A stretch of DNA of 64,000 bases from Gnetum montanum. Its lineage: Eukaryota; Streptophyta; Gnetopsida; Gnetales; Gnetaceae. The position numbers and the translations under genes were made by a program. Numbering within the stretch: position 1 is the stretch's first letter; each line of letters opens with the position of its first letter. Location: the NCBI GenBank assembly GCA_015680685.1, contig MNCI01002917.1, positions 161,521 to 225,520 of the forward strand, in the 5' to 3' direction. Below are positions 53,711-64,000 of the stretch, in pieces. The notes below the pieces were generated by a model. That model was given only the letters and a program-made list of their open reading frames with translations, was not told the origin of the DNA and searched no databases.

Positions 53711-55834
53711 AGTTGTTTGAATTTCTTAAAGCAATTTTGATTGTTCTCTACCAAATAGAATGTACAGAATCCCTTGTTCTTATCATTGAAAGTACATGAA
53801 CTAGTAAGGATTCAATAATGATCTTGGAAAAATTTTAATTTAAAGAGTAATTTATGGTAAATAAATATTTTTTTCCTAATCATAACTTTTATTAGTGTAT
53901 AACTAGTAAGCAGTTGCTTTTATATTAGTAACTTTGCTTTATGTTAAACAAGTTGTAATTCTATCTCCTTTGCTGAATTAGAATATTTTATCAAATTCAT
54001 TTCATGAATTTTCATAACTAAAATCTATTCCTATTATTTTATGTCAATTCCATGTCCTTCTTTGGGAGGTTCCATTAAATTCTAGTTTATGAAATTCCCC
54101 TATTTACTCATTTTTTTAAAGTGTTCTATTAAGATTTGTTTGTGTTTTCACAAATTATGACTTGCACTTAGATACAGAACTATAATGCTTCTATGCATAC
54201 AATAACATTAGCAATTTTGAATTACAAGTTTATAAATTAAAACAATATTGGTGCACTTTGATAGTTTGGTTAAATACATAACAATATTTGCCTGTACTTG
54301 CAATGATTTATTAAGCTATATAGGATTGTAGGAGCAGCATTATTTGTATTCTGTTATTAATTTACCCAACTTTAACAACTATCTTAAGGGAAGATATAAA
54401 ACTATGCTCAATTTTTATGCCTCATGACTCTTTCATTATTTTTTTCTATCATCCTTTACCACAACACCATCTTACAACAAGTCTAACATTTATGATCTAA
54501 TAGTCCACCACTAATTTGTTCCTAGAGTAAATTGTGGTTTTGAGGGCTTTGACCCAACTCCACTAACACAATAGTTAAAGAAGATAATTAGCCTCACAAG
54601 ATTTTGTAAGCCATCGTAGACACAATCCTAATAACATGACAAATAATATTGAAATTAGCCTTTTAGTAACTTCACAAACATCATATATCAATATGAGTTA
54701 AATTCTTCCTTACTAATTTTGTTCACGAATTAACTTGTAGCTCCAAGGATGTTAATCTTGCAACAATTTTTTTTATGTAAGAAGATATGAAAGAATTTTT
54801 GATTTTGCATATTTTTGGTAGTTTAATACATTGGATATGAGTGGCCCAACTTAGAAAATTTGATTTTTTTTTTCTAATTTTGCAATTGCAATATCTTTGC
54901 AATTCAGATGAATTTTGGGCTAATCTTTAGGCTTATTAAAAATCTCATTCTTCAATTTATACATTTGTAAAATTTTGAATCAATTGGATTTTGTTTTATT
55001 ATTGAAAAAATGCTTGAAAAAGGAAGTTGGAATAAAATTGTTTGGCATCTAGAATAGAAATTATTGTTTGCAGGATGAATATCTCTATGATTTGAGAGAT
55101 TTATGGAGTTAGTGATTATTTGATAGAAAGTTCTTTCAACAATCTACCTTTTTGCAAAATTTGGAACTAATTTAAGTTGATTTGTTGGTTAAAATCCATT
55201 ACATAAAAGTAGCCCCGAATGTGATTATTCAACTTCTTTGAGTAATGAGAATTGGTGAATATGATGAATTGATGATGAATGAACTTGTAATGAGGTAAAT
55301 TGTGAACTTGTGAATAGGATTGTAAATGATAAATATGATATGAGATTATGAGATAAATTGTAAAATGGTGATGTAAGGATTGATGACTTAAATTTGATGA
55401 ATGATGATTAATAATAAATTGAAAACAATGATAAAGTAATGAGATAAATAGAGAGAATTTTGTAATATCTTCAATCTTCTTTCTTCAACATTAATTTGCC
55501 TCAATGGCATCAATTGGTTTACTTACAAATATGATTTGCCCACATATTTATAGTCAAACAATAGGGCCATAATAGAATATAATGGGACATGTCTATTTTA
55601 TGGAAAATTGGGCAAAAAATGTAAGAGACAATGAGAGATTGGAGCCATTCTCTAATTACATTTACCCATTAATCTTTTTACATAAATTAAAAATAATAGA
55701 ATTTTATATCTTATTTTATGTGGTATAATAATTCAAATATAAATTATATAGCTGTGGTCTTAATTTTTTTTAAAAAATGACTATTTTAGCTTCACTTGAT
55801 GTTTGTGTTCTTTTGAGATTTGAGCTTTTACTAT
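53711..55834. other. AT-rich stretch, no gene recognised
   Basis: About 2.1 kb. Apart from a low-complexity run of GATGAATGA/TGATGA words at about 55245-55440 nothing stands out. It directly precedes the 5' LTR of element D. Confidence 0.4.
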
Positions 55835-57020
55835 TGATGAAGCATTAGTTGGTTGCATTAACAAAGCCTCTTCGACACAGTTGCTTCGATGCAACCACTC
55901 TAAGGTAGCTACTTCAAGGCAACCACTTTAACACAGCTACTTCAAAATAGCCACGTTGATGAGGCCCCATCAACATAAATAATACATTAACGAGGCCCCG
56001 TCAACATAGTGTCTATTTTCACCTATAAATATGCATGCTCCCACCATGTATTAGCATTCTTTTGTTAATAGAGTAGCTAAACTCTTGTAGTTTTATTCCA
56101 TAGTCTCAGAGAATAGTCGGTGAGTGCTTGTAGTGTGGATCTTAGTTAGTTGTACAATGTCTAATGAGAGCGGTTACTCTAGCAATTTATTCTAATTATT
56201 AGACCAGTTACTCTAGCGGATTATTCTAATTATTAGAGTGGTAGTTTTTCTAATTATTAGATTAGTTTCTCCCAAGCCTATAAATACAATGCCCAGATGC
56301 AAAATTTAAAAGGAAGTCTTGGAAGGAAGTCTTTCGAGAAAAGCCTTTTAGAAGTCAAGTAGCGAAAATTTTGTAGTTAGAGTATTTTCCAAGTGCCCAC
56401 AGCAAGAGGTCTAAGTGTGGACATATCTTTATTCGAGCATTGTGTACCTGAGCACACCTTGTGTATGGCAATAAAGATAAGCTCTTTAATTCATCCTTCT
56501 AGCACTTGAGATTTGTTTTCTTACTCATTTCTTTTATATTATTTTCTTCTACATTTATTTTATTTTATATACTTTCCATTTCTATTATTAGCACACATAG
56601 TACGATCACTTCAAGCATGTGTGTAACACTTGGTAACCCACTAACAATTAGCGTTTGGTAATCCCAGTAATGTTGCTCTAGTTCAGGATGTGTACGGCAA
56701 GTGAGAATGGATACTGATGTTAGGATTAGTTAAAGCATAGTTAATCAATAGTTAAGTTAAACTAGTCACTTAGTTATCTCTCTCTCTCCTCCCTTATTAG
56801 CAGCAAGACATAAAAACATAAAAGCTATAAAAATCATATGCCTCAAGATTATTTAACCATACAATCATGACATACAAGTATGTTTGGGAAGACAACGATG
56901 AACCAACCCATCCTTGTTCCACAAGGATGCATAAGCACTTAATCCTTAGAATTTGACCAAATCATGCATGAAATGCTCGGATTCGTATGGTTGAGTGTTG
57001 GGGTACCTTGCCGCTCATCA
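55835..57020 (+). repeat. 5' LTR of element D (1186 bp) with a duplicated promoter segment
   Basis: Starts TGATGAAGCATTAG like the LTR of E and ends GGTACCTTGCCGCTCATCA. It has two TATA boxes: 56024-56031 and 56279-56286, each followed by a GTAGTT-type block; only the second is followed by the complete family block (TTTTCCAAGTGCCCACAGCAAGAGG). Between them is a triplicated segment with TTATTCTAATTATTAGA (about 56172-56272). Upstream of the first TATA box are short dyads GTTGATGAGGCCCCATCAAC (55967-55986) and TTAACGAGGCCCCGTCAAC. Confidence 0.85.
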
Positions 57021-57040
57021 TTGGCACCATTGCCAGGGAC
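57021..57040 (+). promoter_or_regulatory. Primer-binding site of element D (mutated tRNA-Asp type)
   Basis: TTGGCACCATTGCCAGGGAC right after the LTR; three changes from the intact tRNA-Asp complement in the young element, all of the G-to-A or C-to-T type expected from decay. Confidence 0.8.
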
Positions 57041-57156
57041 TTAGTTATTTGTGCGCTAACTAAAACATAGGAAATCATTCATATCATTGGAACAAACCCT
57101 TAGGGTTGATTGATGAAATAATAAACAAGAGTACATTGCATACTGAATAGACAAAT

Positions 57157-59860
57157 ATGTCTCCTTCTTCGTTCAAAAGTGCATCACCACCTAGGTCTAA
57201 AACAAGAAACAATCAATGGCATAATACACATGACATTGATCCGCCAGTCCCTCAACAAGTTTAAGTGGTATATATTCATCCCAATGAGTATATACCAAAC
57301 TTCACCTTTATCCTCCATCAAGATGAACAACTACATTGGTGAGACTAAGAAGGTAACATAGTGTTACCTTTCGATCGTTCAGTCCTGAGCATGCTTATTT
57401 GTGCTCTCGCACGAATTGACATGTTGCACTTATACATAGAATACGTTGTGCAAGACCATGACTCGAGAGAATACCATCCCATAGAGGCATAGTGTCAAAG
57501 GGACTTGCAACAAGAGAGACATTATAAGTCTTTGAAGGGTAAGTGGTCCCAAGATGGCCACATGTCTTAAGTGAAAATGAGGGTGGTGAACCTACCTCAA
57601 GCAGTCAGCTACATAACAATGTTCCTCCCCTTGACTTTGGCAAGGTGTTGTGTATCAAGACCTTCATTCTACTATTCGTAACCTAGGTCCTGATACCCAC
57701 AGGCACAAAGGGTCTAAAAAAGGAACACGAACTCATGATAAAGGTGGACATTCTAATTGCAATTACGATCGAGGCTAAGACTACAGAAGAGAAGGTAGCA
57801 GAAATTGTCATAGTGACCATTCTCCTTCTTCTTCACCTTCATCACCTCCTTCACCCTCTCCTTCAATATCCAAATCTTATCATAAAGAAAAATACCATGG
57901 GGATAAAGGTAGGAAAAGTGGAAGTCATAGACAAAACATCCAGGAAAGGGGACAAGGGAACTGTATAAAGTCACGACATAGAAGAAGGGAGAGTATGGAA
58001 CAACATACGCATCATATATGACATGGACGAGCTGATCACGATGAACCCCTACTACATCTGGTGAATAGGAAAACCTTGCCTATCCAAAAGATGACATCAG
58101 AAGTTTTGGCAAAGGTAGATCAAATGTGGGATTCCCTAGATAATAGATTTCAAACTGTTCTTAAAATAGTAGAGGAGTCTAGAGAGAAAGGTAGTGAAAA
58201 AAGAAAAAAGAAAAAGGCTAAACATTCACGTAGCAAGGGTAAGGGCAAAGTTTCCATCATTGAAGAGGTGGTGGATTCAGAAATAAACAATGGTAGTGGA
58301 TGTGAGATATGTCAATATGACCATCCTAAGGGATGTTGCCCTATAATCTTACATCTACAAGAGTCTAGGATGTATGCACTCAACCCACAATTGAACAAAA
58401 GGTAAGCACCATGAAGGTTACCTTACCCCCAAGGTAACCCAAGACAATTCCACCAACCCTTAACGTATTATCCAAGTGAAACTCCATCACAAATGATTGA
58501 GCAATATCAATAGTGGCAGCACCCACAATCATGGGGAATTCCACCACCAAGGCAATAGTATCCTTACCAGCAACTTGACTCGTATGGATATTATGTGCGA
58601 CAGCCAATCTCCCCACATGACTCTACTGGTCACATCACTCCTCAACCTCACTACCAAACCCATGAGTATTATGGAACTCCCTCTTCTAGGGGTAATATTC
58701 TGCAAGCATATCATCCTTCTCATGTAGCTGCATCTCTTCCACCAATAGCTCCACTACCACATGCTTTAGCCATGTAGCATGAAATCCCTACCTAGCTACA
58801 GCAATGTAATGCCATAAGAGTTGTTAACTCTCAACCTACTGTTGGTTCCAACAACCACATGAAGAAAAGACCTTTCTTTAGAACCAACAAACCAACCAAG
58901 CCCTTGCAATCACAAGCAGCTAATTCCTTAGATGCCTCAGTATCAATGAAAACTTTGGAGCCTCCTTCAACTCAACCAATGCACTTAATGCATATAGTCA
59001 TGCTAACACATGCTATCACTGATTGGATCAAAGCTAGCCACCTTCTCAAGAAATTCTCTAATCCTATGAGTCCTTTGATATACTTACAAATCACTGGAAA
59101 TGTGCTGTGCAATGCTCTTTTGGATTCAGGTTCCAGTGTCAACTTGATTTCTCAAGAAATGTACAAGGCCTAGAACCTACCTCCATTGAAAAAGAGCAAC
59201 ATCTATCTAGAGTTTGCTGACCAGTCCATTACTATCCCATTGGAACTGGTGGAAGACCTTGTTACCACTATTTGTGGGTGGTCATACCCAGCTAACTTCC
59301 TAGTGATTCAAGTAAACAATGGTAAGGGGGACTTCCCAATCATAATGGGAAGATCATGGCTAAGCACCATCGATGCACACCTAGGAATCTGTTATCTTTC
59401 CCTAGAAATGTCAAAGGAAAATACATTTAGAAAGATCGAGAAGAAGAAATTTCTGTGCATCGCATACAGTAACACAGGGTGTAATTGCACGTAGAGGTCA
59501 TCGTTTGTGCAAAGTTTAACATTGCCTACATGCAATCAGTGTGCACAAGTGATTAACATACAAAGATTCCTATATGCAGTAGCCTCAAAATAGGAAGGCA
59601 CCCAGTGGCACACAACTAATCAAGAAAAAAATTCACTCATATGCATGGAACCAACTAAGGGTTTAACTTGTGCTTACATCAATAGCATAGACACATTAGA
59701 GAAAATCAACCACCAACTTCCAAGTCTTAACCTTGAAAATATCAACTGGGGGAAGTTGGAAATCCCTAAGAAATTTAATCAGGAGCCCACTGGTATGGAA
59801 TACACATTCCTTAAAAACGAAAAGCTAATAATTATCAACGCTAAGCTTGCTCCTCAACAA
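57157..59860 (+). pseudogene. gag-pro: Gag-protease of element D, capsid region deleted
   Basis: Starts at ATG 57157 (MSPSSFKSASPPRSKTRNNQ) and follows the N-terminal part of the intact gag (HPNEYIPNFTFILHQDEQLHW), the basic linker, then at about 58052 jumps from HDEPLL to VNRKTLPIQKMTSEVLAKVD, skipping the capsid domain that lies between these two in the young element. The knuckle CEICQYDHPKGCC is at about 58300-58340. Protease: NALLDSGSSVNLISQEMY at about 59110-59170, DSG intact; then SITIPLELVEDLVTTICGW and FPIIMGRSWLSTIDAH (about 59330-59380). The linker continues with GIDTLE-type and LPSLNLENINWGKLEIPKKF. Several stops and frameshifts, but large pieces (58061-58405, 58859-59173, 59186-59494, 59645-59866) remain open, so decay is moderate. 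Confidence 0.85.
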
Positions 59861-61166
59861 AAATAAGAACTATTGAAGGTAATCAATAGATGGTCAAAAT
59901 CCTTAACTTGGTCATATCCCAAATTAATTGAAATAGATCCTAGGATATGCCAACATAGGATTTACACCAACATCTCCATGAAGCCTCGAAGACAACCACA
60001 GAGGCATTTGAACCCAAAGCTGAAGCAAGTAGTCAAGGAAGAAATTGAACAGCTTCTCAAGGCTGGGTTCATATATCGCATTGCTGATAGTGAATGGGTT
60101 AGCCCCTTAGTTATTGTGCCTAAAAAGGGAGGCAAATGGAGGCTGTGCATAGATTTTAGGCTACCAAAGATTACTTTCATTGTCATTTATTGACCAAGTC
60201 TTAGACACCATCGTAGGGCATCACCACTATAGTTTTCTCAATGGATATAGCAAATATAATCAAATACAAATAACCCTAGAAGACTAAGCCAAGACTACAT
60301 TCACCAGTCCTTGGGGAATGTTTGCATACAAAAAAATGTCATTTGGCTTGTGCAATGCCCCTACAAAATTTTAACAACTAGTTCTAGGCATCTTCCAACA
60401 GTAGATAGGAAATGGTGTAGAAGTCTTTATGAATGATTTCTCCACCTATGAAGCAAACTTTGATCAAGCCTTGGACCAGTTGGAGCAAGTGTTAAAAAGA
60501 TGTGTAGAAACCAATTTGAGGCTCAACTAGCAAAAAATCCATTTGATGATCCAAGAAGGTGTAGTACTAGGGCACAAAATCTCACACATAAGGATAGAGG
60601 TAGACCCCGAGAAAATCAAAGTTATCCAAGGAATTACTCGTCAACTAGAGACTGTCAAAGAAATTCAGTCATTCCTTGGACATATTGGCTACCTCTGTAC
60701 ACTATCCATGGCATGTGACCTCAACCTTGACCTTGATCTAGCACAGAAACAATGGTTAGTAACCCTTAACTTACCAAATGAAAATCGACTAGCTGCCCTA
60801 TCATCTAATGAATTGCACAAGGCCTTCAATAACCAACATCATGACCTAAGAATTAGGAAATTTAAATATCAGCTAGGAGATAAGGTTCTCAACTGGAATC
60901 CCACACATGTGCTACAACGTACAAAATTTCAAACATTGTGGGAAGGGCCTTATATTATTTATGCAAATTTTCCTTCAAGGGCCATGACAATATACAAACC
61001 TGAGAGCCCAAACAAGAAAATATTGGTCAATGTACAACAAACCAAACCTTTCCATGAGCTTAGGACAGCCAATACACATGATACCTCTCTTGATGGACAA
61101 CCTTGCTCACTATTTTGGATCTCCTCCTTCCAACTCAATCATGGGGGAGACAGCCACCTATACTAA
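59861..61166 (+). pseudogene. pol: Athila-like RT joined to the pol tail, RNase H and integrase deleted
   Basis: RT: VKEEIEQLLKAGFIYRIADS and EWVSPLVIVPKKGGKWRLCI at about 60030-60150, FAYKKMSFGL-like at about 60330, and the catalytic site as VFMNDFSTYE at about 60420 (first Asp of the DD pair changed to Asn). Then VLGHKISHIRIEVDPEKIKV and SFLGHIGYL, after which (about 60690) the sequence jumps to TLSMACDLNLDLDLAQKQWL, which in E and A lies beyond the integrase core. An open frame 60543-61166 runs across this join to the family ending WISSFQLNHGGDSHLY, TAA at 61164-61166. The two deletions and the mutated active site leave no working enzyme. Confidence 0.85.
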
Positions 61167-62484
61167 CCATTCTAGGCCCTCAATTCTTTTTGAATTTTTC
61201 ATTTACACATTTTTTTTTACACATTCTTTCCAACTTTTCTTATTTTTGTTTTACACCATCATTCATGCTTTTGCTGCTTCTTTGTTTGCTTGATTTACTT
61301 GTATGCATCATCTAATAAGTGCTCATGATGGTGGATTGAATTATATCATATTGATTGCTAATGTTTGGTTTTTACCTTTGAATTATGATGCTAATATTAA
61401 GGTATGGTTCTTTTGGTAAAATAGGCACAGAGTCCACGTCGTCCACTCATCCATACAACTCTATGGTCTCCTTTGGCTTGGAACTGTACAATCCCCTTTT
61501 TCTAAGTAAACTTTTAATGAATTGGTGATTGGGTATTTTTCAACCTAAGAAAATACTCAAAGGATGAAAAGGGTGTCAATTCAAGGGGATTTAATGCATT
61601 TTTGCTAGCCATACTCTTGGGTGCTTGGATGTTTTTTCTTGGGCTTTTCACCATTCTGACATTATTCAAATATTAGGAAGCTGAGTGAATAAAAATAAGT
61701 CTTTGCATGGTGTGGTTCTCATGCAAAAAAAAGAAGAAAAGTGAGAATTCAAAGAACACCCCTTGGACAAAATAAATGCAAAAAAAATGCATGGGTCTTT
61801 GCATGGTGTGGTTCCCATTCAAAAAACAACAACATGGGAATTCAAAGCACACCACTTAGACCAAATAAAAGGGCTACAAGCACTGGTTATGAAACTAGAA
61901 AGACATGGTACCCATGCCTAAAGGTTCCTTCTAACTAAGGCCCTTTCTTGCTTCCTACTTCTCCATCTCGCTCTCCTCAAAATAGTGGTGACTCTTTGTG
62001 AAAACATTTTTGTTGCTTCAAGTGGATAGATTGGTCAAGTGTGTTGATGCGAGGTCACTAGATGTGGTTTGTTTGAGTCTGGATTTGGGATGAGATTTAC
62101 TCAGTCATATTAACCATAAAGTACACAAGGGGCTTTACATAACCTTGTTCTTGGGATTCCATTTCATTCTCTCCTCTCCATCTTTCTTTCCATTTTCCAC
62201 CTCATTGTTGGTTTTATCATTAGTCTATTATGGGTTGATGCATTATTTTTCTTTGGTAAATTCTTGTGGGTAATTTTTTAACTCTTTCTTCCAAATGACA
62301 TTCCTAGAGCCTATGAACTCTTTGGTTTGTGGGTTTGTTAGGGCATAAAAGGCATGAGCCTAATTTGGGGAGGACCCACTAGAATTCCTTTTTGGTGCAA
62401 TTATTAAGCTCTTTTCCTTAAACATTTCCTGCAATCAATCATTTCTTGTTTCATCCTTATCCATGACATCCATTTTATTGGCAT
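61167..62484 (+). other. 3' untranslated region of element D, truncated
   Basis: Same blocks as in A: TTTTTTTACACATTC, GTCTTTGCATGGTGTGGTTC (twice), GAATTCAAAGCACACCACTTAG and GGCATAAAAGGCATGAGCC (about 62345). It ends abruptly in TTTTATTGGCAT at 62484. Confidence 0.7.
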
Positions 62485-63456
62485 TGTAACGACGGAAAAC
62501 GTCGGCAGCTGGAAATACCGACCGAAGTTCCGTGTACACAGCTTTAACCACGGATCCGCGCGAGGGCTAAGCTGGAAAAACGAATCCGCGGTGCCCTAAA
62601 CGGTCTTGTCGATCAGGCAGGGACTTACGGGTCAGTAAAAGCGATGACGATTCGATTATGAACTTTTGTGTATGTGTCGTGATTTTGATGCGAGAGATCA
62701 TAAAACGGAGCGAGACAACGACGTAAATAGATCGCTACGAAGATAACGTTAAAAACAAAGAAGACCGGAAAATGCTGATTCGGGAGAGAAAACAGAGTGG
62801 ATGTTGCAAAGATCAAAGATCTATGTCTCAATGCTGGATCTGGTGTATGTTTGCGTGTGTATTACGTTACAATGGGAGAAGACTCCCAACGACTGAATAC
62901 AAAATGAGCACAAAACAACAAGAAAACTGTCTGGACAGAAATCCGATCTACCTCGTAGGCCAAAGCTTAGGCGCAGAAATGGTCAAGCTCTGAAGTCTAT
63001 CGATCTTTTGAACGACAGGACCTGCTAACTGGGCAAGACACCTCTGCGATTCCTGTTCTGCTTCTTTGCTTCGGGTCGATCTGCTGTNACGATTCTTTTA
63101 CGTCAAACTGCGACCATGCACAACGCGCTCATCGAACTGCGACTACGCACAACACGCTCGTTTGCGTGCTGTGCGTGTAAAGAACGGGCCCACGGTAAAT
63201 GTGTCTCAGCTGCGTTTGTGCTCATTCGCATTGCGTTGCGTGTATGAGTGCAAGCTTGATGTAACAACCACGCGCTCAGGCTTGTTTTACGCTCATCACG
63301 CGACTGTGCGTGACGCAGCGTAAGCGAGCGCGCACTTGCATTCTGACCTACGCACAAGTACGCATCGCTGCGTAAAGTGCGTAAAGATTGGTAATCAGGC
63401 GCCACGTGAGAACAAGTGTCGACCTGTCGTGTCTTTTTGAATTTTCCCCTTAACTG

Positions 63457-63742
63457 TACGCTCGTCACAGCGTAAACTTGTCCTTGGACGAATTCGGGGT
63501 GTCTTCACTGTCTTGGAGCTTATTACGCTCATCACGCTGCCGTGCGTGATGGAGCGTAAACTTGTCCTTAGAACAGATTTGAGGCGCCTTTATTGTCCCG
63601 GTGCTTATTACGCTCATCACGCTACCGTGCGTGATGGAGCGTAAACTTGTCCTTAAACAAATTTACCTGTCTTCGGAGCTTATTACGCTCACCACGCTGC
63701 CGTGCGTGATGGAGCGTAAACTTGTCCTTAGACAAATTTGAG
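63457..63742. repeat. Array of four hairpin units (TTACGCTC / GAGCGTAA arms)
   Basis: Units at about 63457, 63523, 63608 and 63683. The last three contain TTACGCTCATCACGC, a 4-5 nt loop region, GTGCGTGATGGAGCGTAA and the tail ACTTGTCCTTAGACAAATT; the first has lost the loop part. Each forms a near-perfect hairpin of about 37 nt. Looser TACGCTC / GCGTAA dyads precede the array at 63290-63325. Confidence 0.88.
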
Positions 63743-63796
63743 GCGCGCTCCTGCTCAAACTACGAATCTTCGCCTGAGGCCGACCCGTAATTTTCA

Positions 63797-63873
63797 CGGT
63801 GTTTCAATGGCCCCTCTTTGTTGACGGTTCGAGGGCGTACCCGAAGAACGTCGACAAAGAATGCGAAACACCG
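63797..63873. repeat. Nested stem-loop, 77 bp
   Basis: Three stacked pairings: CGGTGTTTC (63797-63805) with GAAACACCG (63865-63873); CTTTGTTGACG (63816-63826) with CGTCGACAAAG (63849-63859), one G-T type mismatch; and inner GTTC ... GAAC / GGG ... CCC. A decayed homologue is at 16717-16795. Confidence 0.85.
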
Positions 63874-64000
63874 GATTGGCAGAAGCAAGAACAACGTTCC
63901 TCCATGACTACTCAGATATTGCTCCGTTTACGTCAAGGGAGAAGGCTTGCGAGTAGGAGGGGTAGAAGGGTGTAACTGAAAACAGGTTCGGGAAAGATGC

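Larger units (their letters stand above)
55835..62484 (+). mobile_element. Athila-like element D with internal deletions, cut at its 3' end
   Basis: 5' LTR, primer site, gag start, Cys/His knuckle, protease, RT and the pol end are in order on the plus strand. Two segments are missing compared with relatives: the gag capsid domain (join at about 58052) and RNase H plus integrase (join at about 60690). The 3' untranslated region stops at 62484, where an unrelated GC-richer LTR-like sequence begins, so the 3' LTR is beyond the window or lost. Confidence 0.85.
62485..64000. mobile_element. Younger Tat-type LTR-like sequence inserted into element D (right end outside window)
   Basis: Starts TGTAACGACGGAAAACG at the point where element D is cut. 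Richer in G+C and in CG sites than everything to its left except the young Athila element, so it is comparatively recent. It aligns loosely with 15105-16800 next to element B (similar start, AAAAACGAATCCGCGGTGCC, and the stem-loop). It contains a hairpin array (63457-63742), a stem-loop (63797-63873) and, at about 63950-63968, a purine tract GAGTAGGAGGGGTAGAAGGG followed by TGTAACTGAAAAC, which could be a second LTR start. Orientation is not settled: pol of the related element B would make it minus. One N at 63088. No convincing coding frame; 62772-62993 and 63066-63323 look like chance frames. Confidence 0.55.

Noticed and set aside
63066-63468. Overlapping frames of 85 and 121 codons on both strands
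   Set aside because: They lie in a CG-rich repeat-like part of an LTR-like sequence and their composition reflects repeated GCGT/ACGC words.

Overview
This window is a stretch of plant nuclear genome made almost entirely of nested, mostly decayed Ty3/gypsy LTR retrotransposons. The evidence is plant-type gypsy polyproteins of two lineages, a primer-binding site complementary to plant tRNA-Asp, a tRNA-Val(CAC)-like relic of plant type, GT-AG introns, and strong loss of C-G and C-N-G sites in the older copies. No intact host gene is visible. Depth of nesting and degree of decay suggest a large, repeat-rich genome (gymnosperm, fern or similar), but the species cannot be named from the sequence.

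Layout. 1-4869 is the 3' half of an Athila-like element (A), ending in an LTR, inserted into an older relative (E). E runs 4870-13785 and is interrupted by an assembly problem (a 299-bp perfect inverted repeat, 460 N) and by the LTR of another insertion (ends 9986). E carries an extra decayed coding region (about 10020-12640) between pol and its 3' LTR. 15105-33100 holds a minus-strand Tat-lineage element (B): LTR-like left end, integrase, archaeal-type RNase H, RNase H and RT at 16980-20480, protease and gag at 30880-33100. Between protease and RT lie about 10 kb containing a 185-bp hairpin-repeat array (21050-24160) and a decayed plus-strand gene with several introns (26190-29760). 33110-35710 is a second plus-oriented unit with the order hairpin array, TATA box, leader, ORF.

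35715-50020 is another old Athila-like copy (C), split by the youngest element of the window: 39082-46729, minus strand, with two about 1.06-kb LTRs, 5-bp target duplication ATCAT, tRNA-Asp primer site, and one intact 1114-codon gag-protease ORF. It lacks RT, RNase H and integrase, so it must depend on enzymes supplied in trans. 50028-53710 is AT-rich sequence with two tandem arrays and two tRNA-Val-like relics. 55835-62484 is a further Athila-like element (D) with 5' LTR and primer site but internal deletions of the gag capsid region and of RNase H plus integrase. It is cut at 62485 by a much less decayed, GC-richer LTR-like sequence that runs to the window end and carries a hairpin array and a 77-bp stem-loop also found beside element B.

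The elements work as a layered parasite system: full-length families (now only as relics here) would supply RT and integrase, while shortened derivatives keep LTRs, primer site, polypurine tract and, in one case, an open gag-protease gene. Most of the short open frames in the window are chance frames in decayed repeats.
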